Assembly (NCBI GenBank): GCA_035772785.1
Contig: JAOCPU010000069.1
Span: 96,299-160,298 of the forward strand
Reading direction: 5' to 3'
DNA from: Phlebiopsis flavidoalba
Taxonomy: Eukaryota; Basidiomycota; Agaricomycetes; Polyporales; Phanerochaetaceae
Length of the DNA stretch: 64,000 nt
Below, in pieces: positions 1 through 12,369 of the stretch. Below the pieces are notes generated by a model, which ran no database searches, was not told the DNA's origin, and worked only from the letters and a program-made list of their open reading frames with translations. Position 1 is the stretch's first letter. Each line of letters starts with the position of its first letter. The position numbers and the translations under genes were made by a program.

Positions 1-670
1 GCGCAAGCACTGTCAGATATCCTGCAGTAACCATAACTTGAATCCTGCGATATTTTGCGTGACATTGTCTTCCTCAGCCGTTGCAGAGCGGCCTGAGCCA
101 GAGGACGGAGCCGCAGAGTGATCGACGGCCAATGATAGGCGCTCACTTGGTGGCGTCGGCGCTGCCGTATTGGGATATCCCTCAAGGCCTGCGGGTACTC
201 CTGTTCTGGCACAGGCGATGCGGTTCCAGTTGCAAATTTCGCCAAGGTGGCGACTCTCGCACGTATAACACTACTACTCCAGCTGCCTCCGGTATCCCCG
301 AGAGCCCTCATTGGCCCTAAACTGAGCCCGATGTGTGCGACTCACGCCGGTTCTTCAAACAACCTGCGGCGTTACCGGTGGCGAACCGCTGGGGTTAACT
401 TTGTGCTCTTCATCGGACGAGAAGAAGGTAATGTGCCGCCTTACGATCACATCCGCTGCAATGTGTACAAATCGAGCCTACGCACGATATGATCGCGGCT
501 TGTATCCGACCGGCGTTGAACGATGCGCACCAAAAATTCGTGGCGGCCTCGCGAGTCTCCGGGCGGGTGACCACAGCATTTAAACCAGGGCAGGTGACCC
601 GCTGACGGCACCGCCGCACCCCACTCGTTGAAAGCCCCGGTCACATCACACGCACTCCTTCTTGACCACC
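1..670. other. No recognisable gene
   Basis: Only short overlapping frames are present, none with a signal peptide, a domain motif or convincing splice sites. It probably includes the promoter and 5' leader of the small secreted protein that starts at 671, but I see no clear TATA box. Confidence 0.5.
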
Positions 671-1134
671 ATGCACTCACGACAACTCCTTCCTTGCACT
701 GTGCTCCTTGCCGCTATCGCTGGCGTTCACGCCACTCCAGCGCCGCGAGCTGATGCTTCACAAACCTTGATCACACCTCCTCCAGCCCCTGTGACTGCCT
801 CGAGTGCATCGAGCTCATCGAGACCAATGTCTATGCCTGCCTCGTCGAGCGACGATGATTCTGCCTCTACTCGTGACTCTTCAACCTCAGCCGTCTTCAG
901 TACGTCTTCACCCTTTCTTTGCAATAATTTGTGCTCATCCACGTACAGGAGCGGACGAAGCATGTACCAATGGCTTCACCATCTACTGCGGCACATCGTC
1001 CATTTCGCACCACGACCCGGTCACGCAGAGGGCGTTCCCTTCGTGGCATGCCAACCAGGCGGCGACGAAGCGAAAGTACGTCCCGCCCTTTCCAGTTAAT
1101 GACCACTGCTGACCAAGTCAACAGGCATCAGTGA
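671..1134 (+). CDS. Small secreted Ser-rich protein
   Basis: Three exons fit well: 671-899, 949-1075 and 1125-1134. The two 49-base introns have GTACGT donors and ACAG acceptors, and the second has a CTGAC branch sequence. The predicted protein is about 120 residues. It begins with a clear signal peptide (hydrophobic stretch LLPCTVLLAAIAGVHA, then a likely cleavage site before TPAP), followed by a Ser/Thr/Pro-rich stretch. A short C-terminal part contains two cysteines (EACTNGFTIYC). The ATG at 671 is preferred over the one at 662 because it puts the hydrophobic core close to the N-terminus. No family is recognised. Size, signal peptide and cysteines fit the loose class of fungal small secreted proteins, but a role is not shown. 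The frame is intact, unlike most genes here. Confidence 0.6.
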
Positions 1135-1486
1135 CCTCGATTCATAGTCAGCGGCGTTCAAAAGAAATAGAGGTGGATAGCTTTCGTAATATTATATAAT
1201 CATATTTATTCAATGCTGGACATTTCGTCAATCATTTACAGCTGTGGGAACAAAGACCGTATGGATGTCTCGAAGTTGAAACCTGTGTGCCGTCGACGAG
1301 CTATCCGTTCGCATTGTGCCACGTTATCACGCGCTCTCAAATGTAATCTATGGCACATAAATGTGTATTAAATCTTCATCATCAACACACCGAGCGGAAC
1401 AAGACTAGAAGTCGCGTAAACCAGGTAGACCGATGCCCTAAGATAAAAAGTGGGGCGCCGATGATGATAGCATGGGTCAAGCAGGT
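1135..1486. other. Intergenic, AT-rich, no gene seen
   Basis: The stretch includes TATTATATAATC near 1190. It lies between the stop of the plus-strand small secreted protein and the stop of the minus-strand dehydrogenase, so it most likely holds the two 3' ends. Confidence 0.5.
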
Positions 1487-2732
1487 TTAGAAATATGTCT
1501 CAATAATGCTATCCAGGCCAGGACTAACACGTTTCAATATGTCGAGTGTTTCGGACTACGAGAGATGGATTTAGCTCATGTAAATAAGTTCGAAACAATA
1601 TGCTCACCCACACGCGCTCCTGCGCCTCGTGTCCTTCTCTGCTAATGACAAAGTCACTCGGCTCGCGAATGGCCACAGTGGATACATATGCGCCGTGCAT
1701 GTCCTGAATCTTCGTTAGATCTTCAGGGCCAAGAGCTGCCCACACGAGCTGCCGAGAGCCTTCTTCGGCGGAACGCCCCATGACGACGTCCATGACCGCC
1801 ATTGCCGCCTTATAGCTGCGAGGTGAATCCCTACGGAGCCCGGTTTTGGAGTACCCAGGTTCAACGTTGGCTGCAATGATAGGGACGGTGGATTTGAGGT
1901 GTTCGGCAAATGCTCTAGTGAAGAACAGGTTTAGGACTACATTTTTCCCGAATTTAATGATAGGTCAAAAACTAGAGATGGTCTAGGGGAGCTCACGTTT
2001 GCTGTCATGATACCGATGTGCCATCGTCGCAGGCTTCGACGCATAATCCCTGTCGTTGAGTGCTTGCAACAAGTTTGGGGCGGAGAGTACTTTGTCCAGA
2101 CGAGCGTGAGCATGAACGGCACACTGCCGACGATTACCAGCCGGGACAAAGAGCCACGCTCCGTGGCCGCGCGCGCCAGGTTGGGTAGAAGCAGGAGGGA
2201 TACTAAGGCAGTGGCAAGGTGGTTGACCTGTAGGCTGCGGTTGTGACGCATGGTAAGCAATATTCATCCGGACAGCCTGGATCCAACTCACTGCATCTCC
2301 AAGCGTCCGAGGTAGTCTCATAGTCTAGTTTCCCAATCCCTGCGTTCGCGACGAGGATGTCTATAGCGGCACCCCCAAGACCTGCTGCAAAGGCGTTGAC
2401 GGTCGCAAAATTCGCCAAGTCGATGGCACGAATCTCTGCGGTCAACCCGGTCCTGTTGCGAATTTCTGATAGGGAATTTAGGTTATTACCTGGTAGAGTG
2501 TATAATATGCGTCACGAACCTTCCATCGCACCACGCCCGCGTTCCTCGCTTCTACAGCCAATGATTAGGCGTGCAGGCTTCATTTCCGCGAAATGGATAG
2601 CGGCTTCAAGACCGATGCCCGTGTTGTGGCACCAATGACAACGACGGTTTTGCCAGTGAGGTCTACGCGCAGAGGCGGCGGTAAATGCGTCCACTGCTCG
2701 CATAGTAGGGTTCTGACGTTGAACTTGGCCAT
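1487..2732 (-). CDS. Short-chain dehydrogenase/reductase, frameshifted
   Basis: This is a classical SDR of the retinol-dehydrogenase-like group common in basidiomycetes, an NAD(P)-dependent oxidoreductase of unknown substrate. The start at 2732 gives MAKFNVRTLL, then DLTGKTVVVIGA leading into the Rossmann glycine motif. Further on are the NAG motif (DILVANAGIG), the helix QVNHLATALVSLLLLPNL, the strand RLVIVGS, the catalytic YxxxK as RYHDSK near 2000, then NLFFTRAFAEHL and the end DSIIETYF before the stop at 1487. Several introns interrupt it; one donor is GTGAGC straight after the catalytic lysine. The glycine motif is broken: after IGA two extra bases (or one missing) put NTGIGLEAAIHFA in another frame. 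Product class is secure; whether this copy is functional is not. Confidence 0.8.
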
Positions 2733-3663
2733 GGAAGTTTACAGAGCTCGAGAGTTGTGTCTGCGGAATGGACGTGAGCGCGAGGGGCTTTTATGGAACA
2801 ACACAATCATTGCTCACTTGAAAAACATTGACACATCGACCAAGCTGTGTTAAGTCCAGTCACGTCTCATGAGGTAAATCAGTCGGTTCTAAAGCTTACA
2901 GTCATACTCTATCAAGCAATTCGCCCGACGAGCGGGTAGACGCTGTGCCACAGACCACTTTGGTGGACTTCCTTGACTCACGCTGAATGCGCAGCAGGAT
3001 AACATCGCGACATGATCAACGCCGCTGCCGCCACGAAGTAAACACATACGTGTACGCCCGGCAGCGCAATTCTAATTCCTCGTGATAAGATGTTCGTTTG
3101 ATGTTGACAATCGTGTTGATACGTGCGCAGCAGGGGTCTGAATAGAAGTCCTACGCGTTTGTTCGCCACAGCTTGACGCTGGTTTCAAAGTTTCAGAAGC
3201 GTACGCGTACCCTCGACCATGCGGCAGCGGGTGCAATGTACTCTGCGCGGCACATCTACAGCACAGCGTGGCATTGCAACTTGACAAGTTTCGCAGACTC
3301 CCCACCACAACTTAGCTGTCCGACACTAGCTCGTGAGTTGTTGATGTCGCTATGTATGGGCGATATAAATTATTGTAAGCATACCGCAGTGTTCAAAGTA
3401 GTATGCCGACCTTTCTCTTGGGTGGAAGCGAGGTCAACGCGATTTCGTCGCGGTGGGCGTGAGTCGACTAGAAAGAAGGGCGCATCAATTGATGGAGTGC
3501 GCGCATCAGGCGCGCGAAGCTTACGTCAACGTGCGTCGGCCCCGGCGCCTCGGCACCGAGTGGCGGGCAGCGTGGGCTCAAAAAAATCGGCAGTCGAATA
3601 GCAATTTAAACAGCATCGTATATCACTTATACATACACTTCATTGTCATATTTCCGAAGGTTT
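2733..3663. other. Intergenic, no gene recognised
   Basis: Several frames of 60-140 codons overlap here on both strands. The longest, 3173-3601 plus, has a basic, low-complexity translation and no motif, so I do not call it. The stretch probably contains the promoter of the dehydrogenase ending at 2732. Confidence 0.4.
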
Positions 3664-5174
3664 TCACTGCTTGGCTACCTTAATTACAATCTTCCCGACG
3701 TGCTTTTGGCTCTCGAGATACTTGTATGCCTCCTGCGCTTGGTCGAAGTTGAAGACTTTATCCACAACTGGTTTGATTTTGGCGAGCAGATATAAGCCTA
3801 TTCATGTCCTCAAATCTACGTGGTATTTCAGCCACCTCATACAACGAGAAGATTCTGCGCCGACTTACTGAGTACGAGAGCCGATGAGTATACCGCGGAT
3901 TTATAGCAGCATTTGAAGAGGACTTTTGACTGGGAGTTGGCTCATATCGCCGTCCTACGTTCCATGAAGTCGGCAAGAAGAGCCAATGCCCAAGCGGGAA
4001 ACTCGTACCAGTCCCGCAACAAAGCCAATTATATGAATCCAACCTGCCATGCGAATGGACTCCATGGACTTGTTCAACGTGCCGGGACCACCAACTTTCG
4101 ATAATGTGATCGACACCTCTTCCTCCAGTCTCCCCCCCCAGTCTACAGCATACATCAGTGGGCATTCGCGTCGTGGTCTCGTGCCCACGGTTGAAGGGGC
4201 GTACAATCCTAAGGACCTCTTTCTCCCAATCTGGTGTCTTGTTTGTAGTTGATCACATGGGAGGCTCCCAACTTCTTCGCAATTTCCAGCTTCTCATCCG
4301 AGGATGAGGTGTCGCCACGATGACATTTGCGCCACTCGCAGCTGCGAGCTGTGTAGCCCAAAGCTAATGATAGTGCAGCCCGTCAGGTGTGTGCTTTGTT
4401 GATACGAGAGATCCCTTACATGAGACTCCACCGGTTCCTTGGACAAGGACCCAGTCCCCACCCTTAACTGGGGTGGGGCCCAGCAGTGCATTATAGTGCA
4501 CGGTGACCGCAGCACATCTACACGTACATCAGAGCAGCAATGTAAAGTCTCGCAAGGGACTCACGGTAGGGTCGAAGCCTCTTCGTATGAGAGATGTGCA
4601 GGGATTCTAACCAAAGACTACAAGGTACCGTCAGTCCTTACATTTTCCCTCCTATCGGCTCGTGGACGCACCTCGGCTGGAAACAGACTGTACTCCGTGA
4701 GTACGCCGTCGACGGAAGCCACCGAGAGCAGTATCTTTCATCACGGGATCCAGGTCCCCGTGAATATGATCTAGAGTGAAGTTCGCGCACACGCGATCGC
4801 CGACAGACCACTTCGTCACGCCCTCGCCCACGGCGACAACTTCGCCTCCCATGTCAGAGCACGGAACCAGATTCTCGTGCTTGGGGCCTGGGTATGTACC
4901 ATTGGCGATGATCAGGTCGCGATACTGCCGTTTCGACATGCATGAGCCGGGTAGGTGCCGCGGAGAAGTCTCAGACTCACGTTGAGAGAGGCGGCGTGGA
5001 TCTTCACGAGGACCTGATTGGCTTTGGGTTGAGGGACGGTGAACTCTCTGATGGTCAGGTTATGGACGCCATCAAGCTATGGAAGAGCAGTGAAGCAGAA
5101 ATTCGCCATCTAGTGTGTGCGGATGAACGTACCTTAGGAAGGTAATATTGCTGGGCTTTCGACGGGATCGACAT
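3664..5174 (-). CDS. Medium-chain dehydrogenase, copy 1 of tandem pair
   Basis: Member of the MDR (zinc-type alcohol dehydrogenase / quinone oxidoreductase) superfamily. It starts at 5174 with MSIPSKAQQYYLPK, followed immediately by a GTACG donor. Then come CSDMGGEVVAVGEGV, VGDRVCANFTLDHIHGD, the nucleotide-binding loop DWVLVQGTGGVS near 4450, SSSDEKLEIAKKLGASHV and GGPGTLNKSM. The C-terminus is HVGKIVIKVAKQ before the stop at 3664. The usual zinc-binding GHE of alcohol dehydrogenases reads SDMGGE here, so it may be a zinc-free reductase. At least two single-base insertions lie in the ANVI-SSSDEK and NYK-PDW stretches. It is a head-to-tail duplicate of the gene at 6735-8223, and copy 1 looks the more disturbed. 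Confidence 0.8.
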
Positions 5175-6734
5175 CGTGGTCGGGGTGAAGACTCCGCTAT
5201 CGTCGTTTGGCGTATTTCACAGGCACCTCGGGTCCCGTCTGAAAGCTATTCCCGTGTGCTTACTCATTGACTATCGTTGGGTAGCCGCTTTGTCATATAG
5301 TAAGGATGGTGTGCAATGACGTCAACACTGAACGTCTGGGAACAAGTGTCTTCCAGATCCCTACTGATGTTCGGCGCGCCAGAAACCTCCAGAAAGCTCG
5401 CAAACAGTGTATCAATTCTGACTTTTGCATGATATTATTAGAAGAGAATTGGCTTATGAAGAGAGACATGATCAGACAATAAAATGTATGATTTGGTGAG
5501 AAACTCACCTTCGTATAGCGGCTTGAAACAACCCATTGTAAGAAGAAGATACTGCTGCCTGCGCATGGCATACCACAGAGCTTTCTCATAGTTGATGAAG
5601 TGTAAAGCCGGTTTCCTTGAACCATGATTTAATCACGGGCTACTGGTCGTAATGGCCTAAACAGCACACTGCAAGTGGGAACAGCGGCATCTCTTCGTGA
5701 TCAGAAAAGTATGGCCATGTGCAAGAGTAACACACAGGTTGAAGTCAAGCCTTCGTAGAAGAGATGTGCGGGGCTCAGCTAGTGGGGAAAAAAGTAGATA
5801 TCAGTCAGGATATTCGCGGATAGCATAGAACTTGAGCCTAAACTCAGCCCACACGGTGCCCCGGTGAGATAATCATAGATTTGCACCCGTATGCTGATTC
5901 CAAAGCACACTCGTCCTTGTCCGGCGGCCCCAGTATTGTGGAATATACTCTGCAGGCCAACACGCAAGTGACCCCTCGTGCCCCGGTGCAGCGAGCTACT
6001 TAACCAAACGGAGATAGCAGAAGATTGCTTGCATAAGCCGGTCATGGCTCTGCTGGTCAGATGAGTGAGTTGTAACTGAATGGGTTGTACGGCATGTAGA
6101 GAAGTGTCGCGAAGACCTGAAGGGCCTCGACGTGATGGATTGTCGGTAGCTTAAGATAGATATCCCACATGTACACTTCAAGGCTCCGGTACCATGGTAC
6201 CAGCCAGACTGTGGTATTCCGTCCAGTGTTTCGGTGACGTGACTAGAAATGAAGGCACAAGACACCGAACAACTTTGAAGCAACTTCTAGTGAGCAAGTG
6301 ATCGGCGAGAAGAAAGCGAACATGGACTTCACACCTTGCTTTCAATGTCGAGATGTTGAACATGAGATAAACAGGTTATATTCTGGAGAACATATCGCCT
6401 TTTTTCTGAGGCTACTGCGACATACTCACCAGATTCAGTGGTCACGGGTATGGTGGAAAGAATTTCGGGGCGCCAACTGCAAGACTCGGTAAGTGGCGCA
6501 TCAAAATCAAGAGGCGCCTGCGTGAGCACGAAGGCGGCTTAAGTATTACGTTATCTGGGTTGCTGGGTGGACCGTCTGGAAGCAGAGCTCTGAGGCTCAG
6601 CCCACGGTCGACACAAAGTATGGCACAGTTACAAGGAGACTATATCTCGTTCATTATTGGTGTGTATGATATACAGATACATCATAGATACATCTAGGTA
6701 CGTGACTTCGAATAATCAAGTTTCGAGCTGTCCT
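5175..6734. other. Spacer between the two dehydrogenase copies
   Basis: About 1.5 kb without a recognisable gene. It should contain the promoter of copy 1 and the 3' end of copy 2. The open frames (for example 5293-5625 and 5996-6283 minus) show no motif or plausible splice pattern. Confidence 0.45.
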
Positions 6735-8223
6735 TTACTGCTTCGCGACCTTGATCACGATTTTGCCAACATGTTTCTGGCTCTCAAAGTACTTGAACGC
6801 CTCTTGCGCCTGATCGAACGCAAAGACTTTGTCGACGACCGGCTTGATCTCGCGCGCGGCAATGAGACGGTTCATGTCCTCAAACCTGGGTACGTTGTCA
6901 GATTATGAATGTCAGTTAGAACAATGGCCAACGTACTGCGTCCGGGAGCCAATGAAAATACCGCGGAGCTTCGCGGTCTTGAAGAGTACGCTGACGGGTA
7001 GATGGCTCATGTCGGCATCCTAAGGAGCTGGTTAGACAGTCGCGCGGTGTAGCGGAGAAGAAGCCCTCACCATTCCCGCGACGAACCCAATGATGTGGAC
7101 CCAGCCTCCCATACGGACGGAAGCCATGGACTTGTTCAAGGTTCCGGGTCCACCAACTTCGATGATGTGGTCTACACCCCGTCCTCCGGTCTATAAAGCG
7201 CATAAATATGTGGCATCTAGGAGTAGGCGCGTAGCTAACTTACGATTTTAAGTACTTCCTTCTCCCAATCCGGAGTCTTCTTGTAGTTGATGACTGACGT
7301 GAGCGGCGCCTAGCTTTTTCGCAATCTCGAGTTTCTCATCCGAGGACGAAGTAGCGATGACGTTCGCACCGCTGGCTACTGCAAGCTGTAGACCGAAGCT
7401 GGAAGGCGAAACTTGTCAGTATCAAAACATCCCGCGAGCATAAGCCACTCACATGGATACGCCACCGGTACCCTGAACGAGGACCCAGTCGCCGACCTTT
7501 GACTGGAGTTCCGCCCATCAGGGCGTTGTAAGCGGTCAACGCGGCGCACCTAGTACAGACCCATGAGACTCATATGATAGGATGATTAAATGGCGCTCAC
7601 GGCAAGGTCGAGGCTTCTTCGTAGGAGAGGTGAGCAGGGATGCTGACCAGAGACTTGCACCGAGTCAGTACGTTAAGACATGATGGTGGGAATAGCCTGG
7701 GACTCACCTCAGCCGGGAACAAGCTGTACTCGGTAAGGACACCGTCGACCGATCCACCCAGCGCGGTATCTTGAATAACGGGATCCAAGTCTCCGTGGAT
7801 GTGGTCCAGGATGAAGTTCGCGCAGACACGATCCCCAACCTTCCACTTGTTCACGCTCTGTCTCCTACAGCGACAACCTCGCCTGCCATGTCAGAGCCAG
7901 GAACGAGATCCTCGTGCATAGAGCCCGGGTATTGTTGTGCCTTTGGCGATGGTCAAGTCGCGGAACTGTCGTGTCGAGTGTGAGTGGGCGTGTATTGAGG
8001 GTCGTTCAGGACTTACGTTGAGAGCAGCGGCATGAATTTTCACAAGAACTTGACCGGCCTTAGGCGGAGGGCTGAGGAACGGTTGAACTCTCGGATGGTC
8101 AGATTGTGTATGCCATCGAGCTGCAGTAAACGAGCGTGAAAACGAGCACACAGCGTGATATGTGTAAAATACATACCTTACCTTAGGGAGGTAGTATTGC
8201 TGAGCTTTCGATGGAATAGACAT
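6735..8223 (-). CDS. Medium-chain dehydrogenase, copy 2 of tandem pair
   Basis: Same family and exon plan as the gene at 3664-5174. It starts at 8223 with MSIPSKAQQYYLPK and an adjacent GTA(A)G donor. The next exons carry KAGQVLVKIHAAALN, RQFRDLTIAKG, WKVGDRVCANFILDHIHGD, GSVDGVLTEYSLFPAE and SLVSIPAHLSYEEASTLP. The nucleotide-binding region follows, then ANVIATSSSDEKLEIAKKLG, GGRGVDHIIEVGGPGTLNKS and the C-terminal EAFKYFESQKHVGKIV..KVAKQ with the stop at 6735. An intron with donor GTAAGTTAG and acceptor TTTATAG separates EKEVLKI from TGGRGVD. One extra base lies between AAHV and INYKK, and others are likely around the dinucleotide loop. Substrate is unknown; NAD(P)H-dependent reduction of an aldehyde, ketone or quinone is the family expectation. 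Confidence 0.85.
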
Positions 8224-9626
8224 GATGGCGGTGGAGTAGCGACGGTGATAGCGGAATACTAGGTCGAATGAGGTTTATAAGTCCCGAGTGAGTGCAAAGT
8301 CGTCTCAGTGAGCGAGTGTTTGGTTGAAAAGGCCGACCATTGCTGAGGTAACCGCTTCGATAGCCGCTTCGTCAGCCCCTAAAACGTCCAGTGGCGTGTG
8401 TTAGAATGACGTCAAGTCGCGAAACATACGGGAACGGCTCTTCGAGCCCCCAATTCCGCGCTTTTGGTTTATGGTAACCCGCACACTGTTTTCTCACGTA
8501 CCGTCTAGAAATCGACAGAGTTGACATATCCTGTGGGCTAAGGATTCCTTAGTCCTATATTTGCTAGTAAACTGTGCGAAACGTAGTGTAAGCTTAAACC
8601 CGTAAACCGTCTGGATATTCAGAAGCAGACCTAACACATGACAAAGCATGGGCGCGCCAAGACATTCTGTACAAACGGGTTTACGAGTAAATTGCTGAAG
8701 TAAGCCGACCATGGTAGTCTGATTAACATGCAAAGGTAAGTAAACTGAATTGCTCACTGAGTGTGCGGCACATCGAAGAGTCGGGACATAATTGAGTATG
8801 ACGCTCTGAGGGGCTGGCCAATTGGAATGCTTTCTTCGACAAGTAATGGTGCACCCTTTTACGGTAATAATCACCAGTGTACAGGCACTACAGGCTGTCC
8901 CCATAAACTGTGGCACGGACAAACAAATTGGCGGTTCGTCCACTACGTCGGTATAACGTGGTTGAGCTTGGGTTTAGCAAGGGACGAATATACTGGCCCC
9001 AACGATCTGTGGTAAAGGTTTGTGACAAAGATGGCGCCTGAATAAGGCAACGTTGCCTCGGGGTATGCCGATTTGTCACGTACTGCACCTAATTAGTCTC
9101 TGTAAGAAACCAACGGAGCGCGAATGTGTACCAGAACGACATTGTCCGAGGTTCATTCGCTGTCACTGAGAATGAGACATCGATGTTCAGCGTTCAATGA
9201 CGGCCTAAAAGCACGGAGGCAATGTGCCTTCTTCGCAGAACTTGCAATTCCACTGCCAGTTGAGCGGAACCAACAACTTCATTTGACAGATGCCTCCACA
9301 TCACAGACAACGGTCAACAGAATGCCCTAGTAATCAAACAACTATAGAACCCCGGACTACTACTACGAAATCAACGAGTGGCGTACAAAAAAGAGCGGAA
9401 CTGTTGCTATCCCCCGGCAACAGTCAGATACGGCAGCGTCCCTGAATACAGGCTGTACTAGGGCGAGGAAACAAACAAGGTATTGCCTGCATCGGGAGGA
9501 TGGGGAGGGGACGACTAGACAGGACACATGGCGCGATGGGGTATACGGAACGCCGCGCGGAGTAATACAACAGCTCATGTCTACAGTAGGCGGACACGGG
9601 AGTGGGTATCGTTTTGCATATGATGC
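8224..9626. other. Intergenic; one long frame without support
   Basis: A minus-strand frame of 149 codons (8494-8943) has a Cys-rich translation but no domain motif, signal peptide or splice evidence. I see nothing else. The interval should include the promoter of the dehydrogenase starting at 8223. Confidence 0.4.
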
Positions 9627-10404
9627 GCTCAGAAGAAGCGCGAGAGCTGCCGCGGCACCACAGGCGGCGGCGAGGCCAAAGGCACCAGAAATGGTGAGGT
9701 GGGACGCGCCGCCCCCATTGGTGGCAGAAGGGGAAGGAGAGCCCGAGGTCGTAGAGGAGCTTGAGGACGCGGAGGTACTGCCAGAGCTGGAAACCCGAGG
9801 CAGATGCAACCAGAAGTCGAACTAGGTGCCACGCTAGAAGTGGGCGCGGGGGCGGCTGAAGCGCAATCGTGTTCAGGTAAATCAAACCTAGAGAAGCATG
9901 GAAGACTTAGCTGCCAGCCGGGCATTACACTGAACGGTCTGGCTCAGGGGGGGCGCACAATGACCTGCGAGGTGTTCTGGGGGCTCACGAACTCCACCTG
10001 GTAGTTCCTTGACCGGTCCTCAACGTGACATTCGTGACAGTGAAGGTCTAAGGTATATAACATAAGCGGAAGGAGAGTGATAATTTAACGTGTAGACGTA
10101 CTGAGTTCGAGACAGTCGACATCACTGGCGATGAAGAATGGTCCATTCAGGGTCGCAGTTAATCCGCATTGACGACAACGATGTTGACCATGCTCGGATC
10201 TCCCGACGAGAACGTCCAGGTGATGACATTGCTCTCTGAGTTCGCAACCCTACGAGAATAGAATCAAGTCAGGAAGCATTCACGAGACAAAAGTCGACAA
10301 GGTTTCGCACCAGAAGCGAGGGCGAAGGGCCACAATGTTGATGGCGCCGAGTCGCGCTGGGAATGAAGGAGCTGAGGAAGTGGCAGGGCGAGGGCAAAGC
10401 GCAT
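9627..10404 (-). CDS. Kre9/Knh1-like, GPI-anchored Ser/Thr-rich protein
   Basis: The start at 10404 gives a signal peptide MRFALAL followed, after a frame slip, by LGAINIVA. After an intron (donor GTGCGA, acceptor CTCGTAG) comes the compact beta domain typical of the yeast Kre9/Knh1 N-terminal family: VANSESNVITWTFSSGDPS, VNIVVVNAD, TATLNGPFFIASDV, then TFTVTNVTLRTG, YQVEFVSPQNTSQ and PFSV. The rest is a Ser/Thr-rich stalk (SSSGSTSASSSSSTTSG) ending in HLTISGAFGLAAACGAAAALALL, a hydrophobic tail of the kind used for GPI attachment. Such proteins sit at the cell surface or in the wall; a direct role in beta-glucan assembly is not shown for the basidiomycete members. Single-base slips occur after VNAD, in the stalk and just before the TGA at 9627. 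Confidence 0.75.
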
Positions 10405-12369
10405 CGTGAAACGTGTCGAGATGGGGGGAGAGGGAAGAAGGGAGCAGCAGGGGGATGGAAAGACATTGAACGCGAACATTCTTCGAGATATATGAACTTG
10501 TAAATTCCCACGATCGGGATCAATGGCAGAAAACGAGATAGGCAAGTCCCTGCCCTTCTTTGAGCACTAAGCCTTGTTGTTTGAGACAATTCCTCATGTC
10601 GCTGTCCGTAAACTCCGCGTGGAACCTGCCAGCGTGTTTCTGGAGGCGGCAGCGGCGGGATAGAAGGTCTGGGTGTCACAAGACGTAAATTCCCTACACA
10701 GCCAAGAATACAATACAATTTCAGCGACAGCGCGAGACCCTTGGTGGAAACGGCACACGGCACCAAGGTCGGCGCGTATAGGCCACAGCGTGGCGATGTG
10801 AGTTGTAACACTAGCCTCTCAGCGGCTACGCTAGTGTAGATCTTGAACGTCATCCCGCGTAGGCAAAGAGTTTAAGAGACCAAAGTCGTTCGCGTAGAGG
10901 GTACAAGAAACGAACCAAGTCTAAAAAGCTGGTGGATGCGTAAAAACGACCAGAAAAGATCTAGTCCGACAAATCCCGCCTCAATGTCATCTGTTGCAGG
11001 CACTGTGAGGGGCCATCGCCTAACGGACATTCATCAGTGAACATCATTACAGAGGGGCACAGCTCAGTGGACGCATACCTGCATTTTCTGCTGCTGACAT
11101 TCCGGGCGCATTTGCTTTCGAGGGGGACGCCCCTTCGGGCTCGACGATGATGAGTTCGGGACTTGGGCTCCCTGACTTTTGTAGCCCTTGTGTTGTTTTT
11201 AACCGACCCGTTTGTCGGCACAACCGCTGTCCAGCTGGGCCGAGTCGCCGGGATCAGGCTTCGGAGGTAGTTCCACCAGCCTCGATTCGCCTGATAGTCG
11301 GCTGCCGTCGTTGCCCACATACCCCCTCCGAGTGTCCCTTGACGTATTCAAAGATTGCACCTATGACGGCACAAAACGTTTCAGGAGCAAAGATACAACA
11401 CAAAACTCGGAGTACTCACACCTTCTGACACACTTATTCGCACCGCTCTTGGAGAAGGCGCGTCAAAGTATCGAATGCTACCGACGTTTACTTGACTGCT
11501 TTGCCACACCGATGTTTATCCATCCTTCTTTTTTTCCAATTTTTGATCCAGTCCTTGAACACGTGCAAGTTGAGGCGCCGTAAGTAACGTCGGAACGCAA
11601 TGAAACATAGCATCGTATATAACATTGAATACTATATTTCGAGTTTCCGTACTGATGAATAATCCCAGTCTTGTTGAAAGGGGAACCGTTTCAAAGCACG
11701 GCGGATCGAGAGGCCTACAAGCGAGACAATTGAGTGTTGTGAGAGTCCTATCATCCATTCGCCCACACGTACCAATGGGAGTCGGCTCGGTTATTAGTCT
11801 GTTCTCACCGGAACAACGTTCAATGGCTATAGTCCTATGTATAGGTGGCAACGAAGCAAAGCGATGCACCGACTAAGATAGTCACGAACGTCGTCCGGCG
11901 CCCCACCATTACTCCTAAAACGCCCGCAATCGCGCCCACTTTCACCATTTGCCTCGACACGCGCCGTCATAATAGACAATTTGGAAAAGCCCGCTTAGTG
12001 TCTTCTACAACGGTGTTTTGCTTAACGAAGACTTGGTCCGAGCTCGTTGCTTTTTTTATTTCCTTGGAGGCTTCAGGCCTTTGGTGAAAGGGCCGCGCCA
12101 GTGGGTCCATGCGACAACGGAGCTCGGGGCCGTGAGATGTGCTTAGACATATGTTTGAATCGAGTTGATATTGACTCCATTGGGTGGTCACCTCATGTTC
12201 GTCGCTCTCTGTCAAGTGCTTGTAAAAACTTCTTTCGTGCTCTTGGCACAGGGGGGATAAACCTTCGTTTTGTTGCTCAAACAAATCGTCCCTAGGGGTG
12301 TCAAGCGGGCAGGATAACGACTGGCTAAGTGCATATGTCAGGGGCGAAAACGATCGTAACACGTAATTA
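10405..12369. other. No gene recognised
   Basis: Overlapping frames of up to 194 codons (10269-10853 minus) carry basic or Cys-rich translations with no motif. The minus frame at 11516-11869 (117 codons) is also open without support. The right part may belong to an undetected gene; the left part includes the promoter of the Kre9/Knh1-like gene, with GATATATGAAC near 10485. Confidence 0.35.

Noticed and set aside
6916..7203. Separate minus-strand frame around the second dehydrogenase
   Set aside because: The in-frame reading TGGRGVDHIIEVGGPGTLNK of the dehydrogenase uses the same bases, so the Arg/His/Trp-rich translation is a shadow.
10269..10853. 194-codon minus-strand frame
   Set aside because: It overlaps the signal-peptide exon and promoter of the Kre9/Knh1-like gene in another frame and shows no motif.
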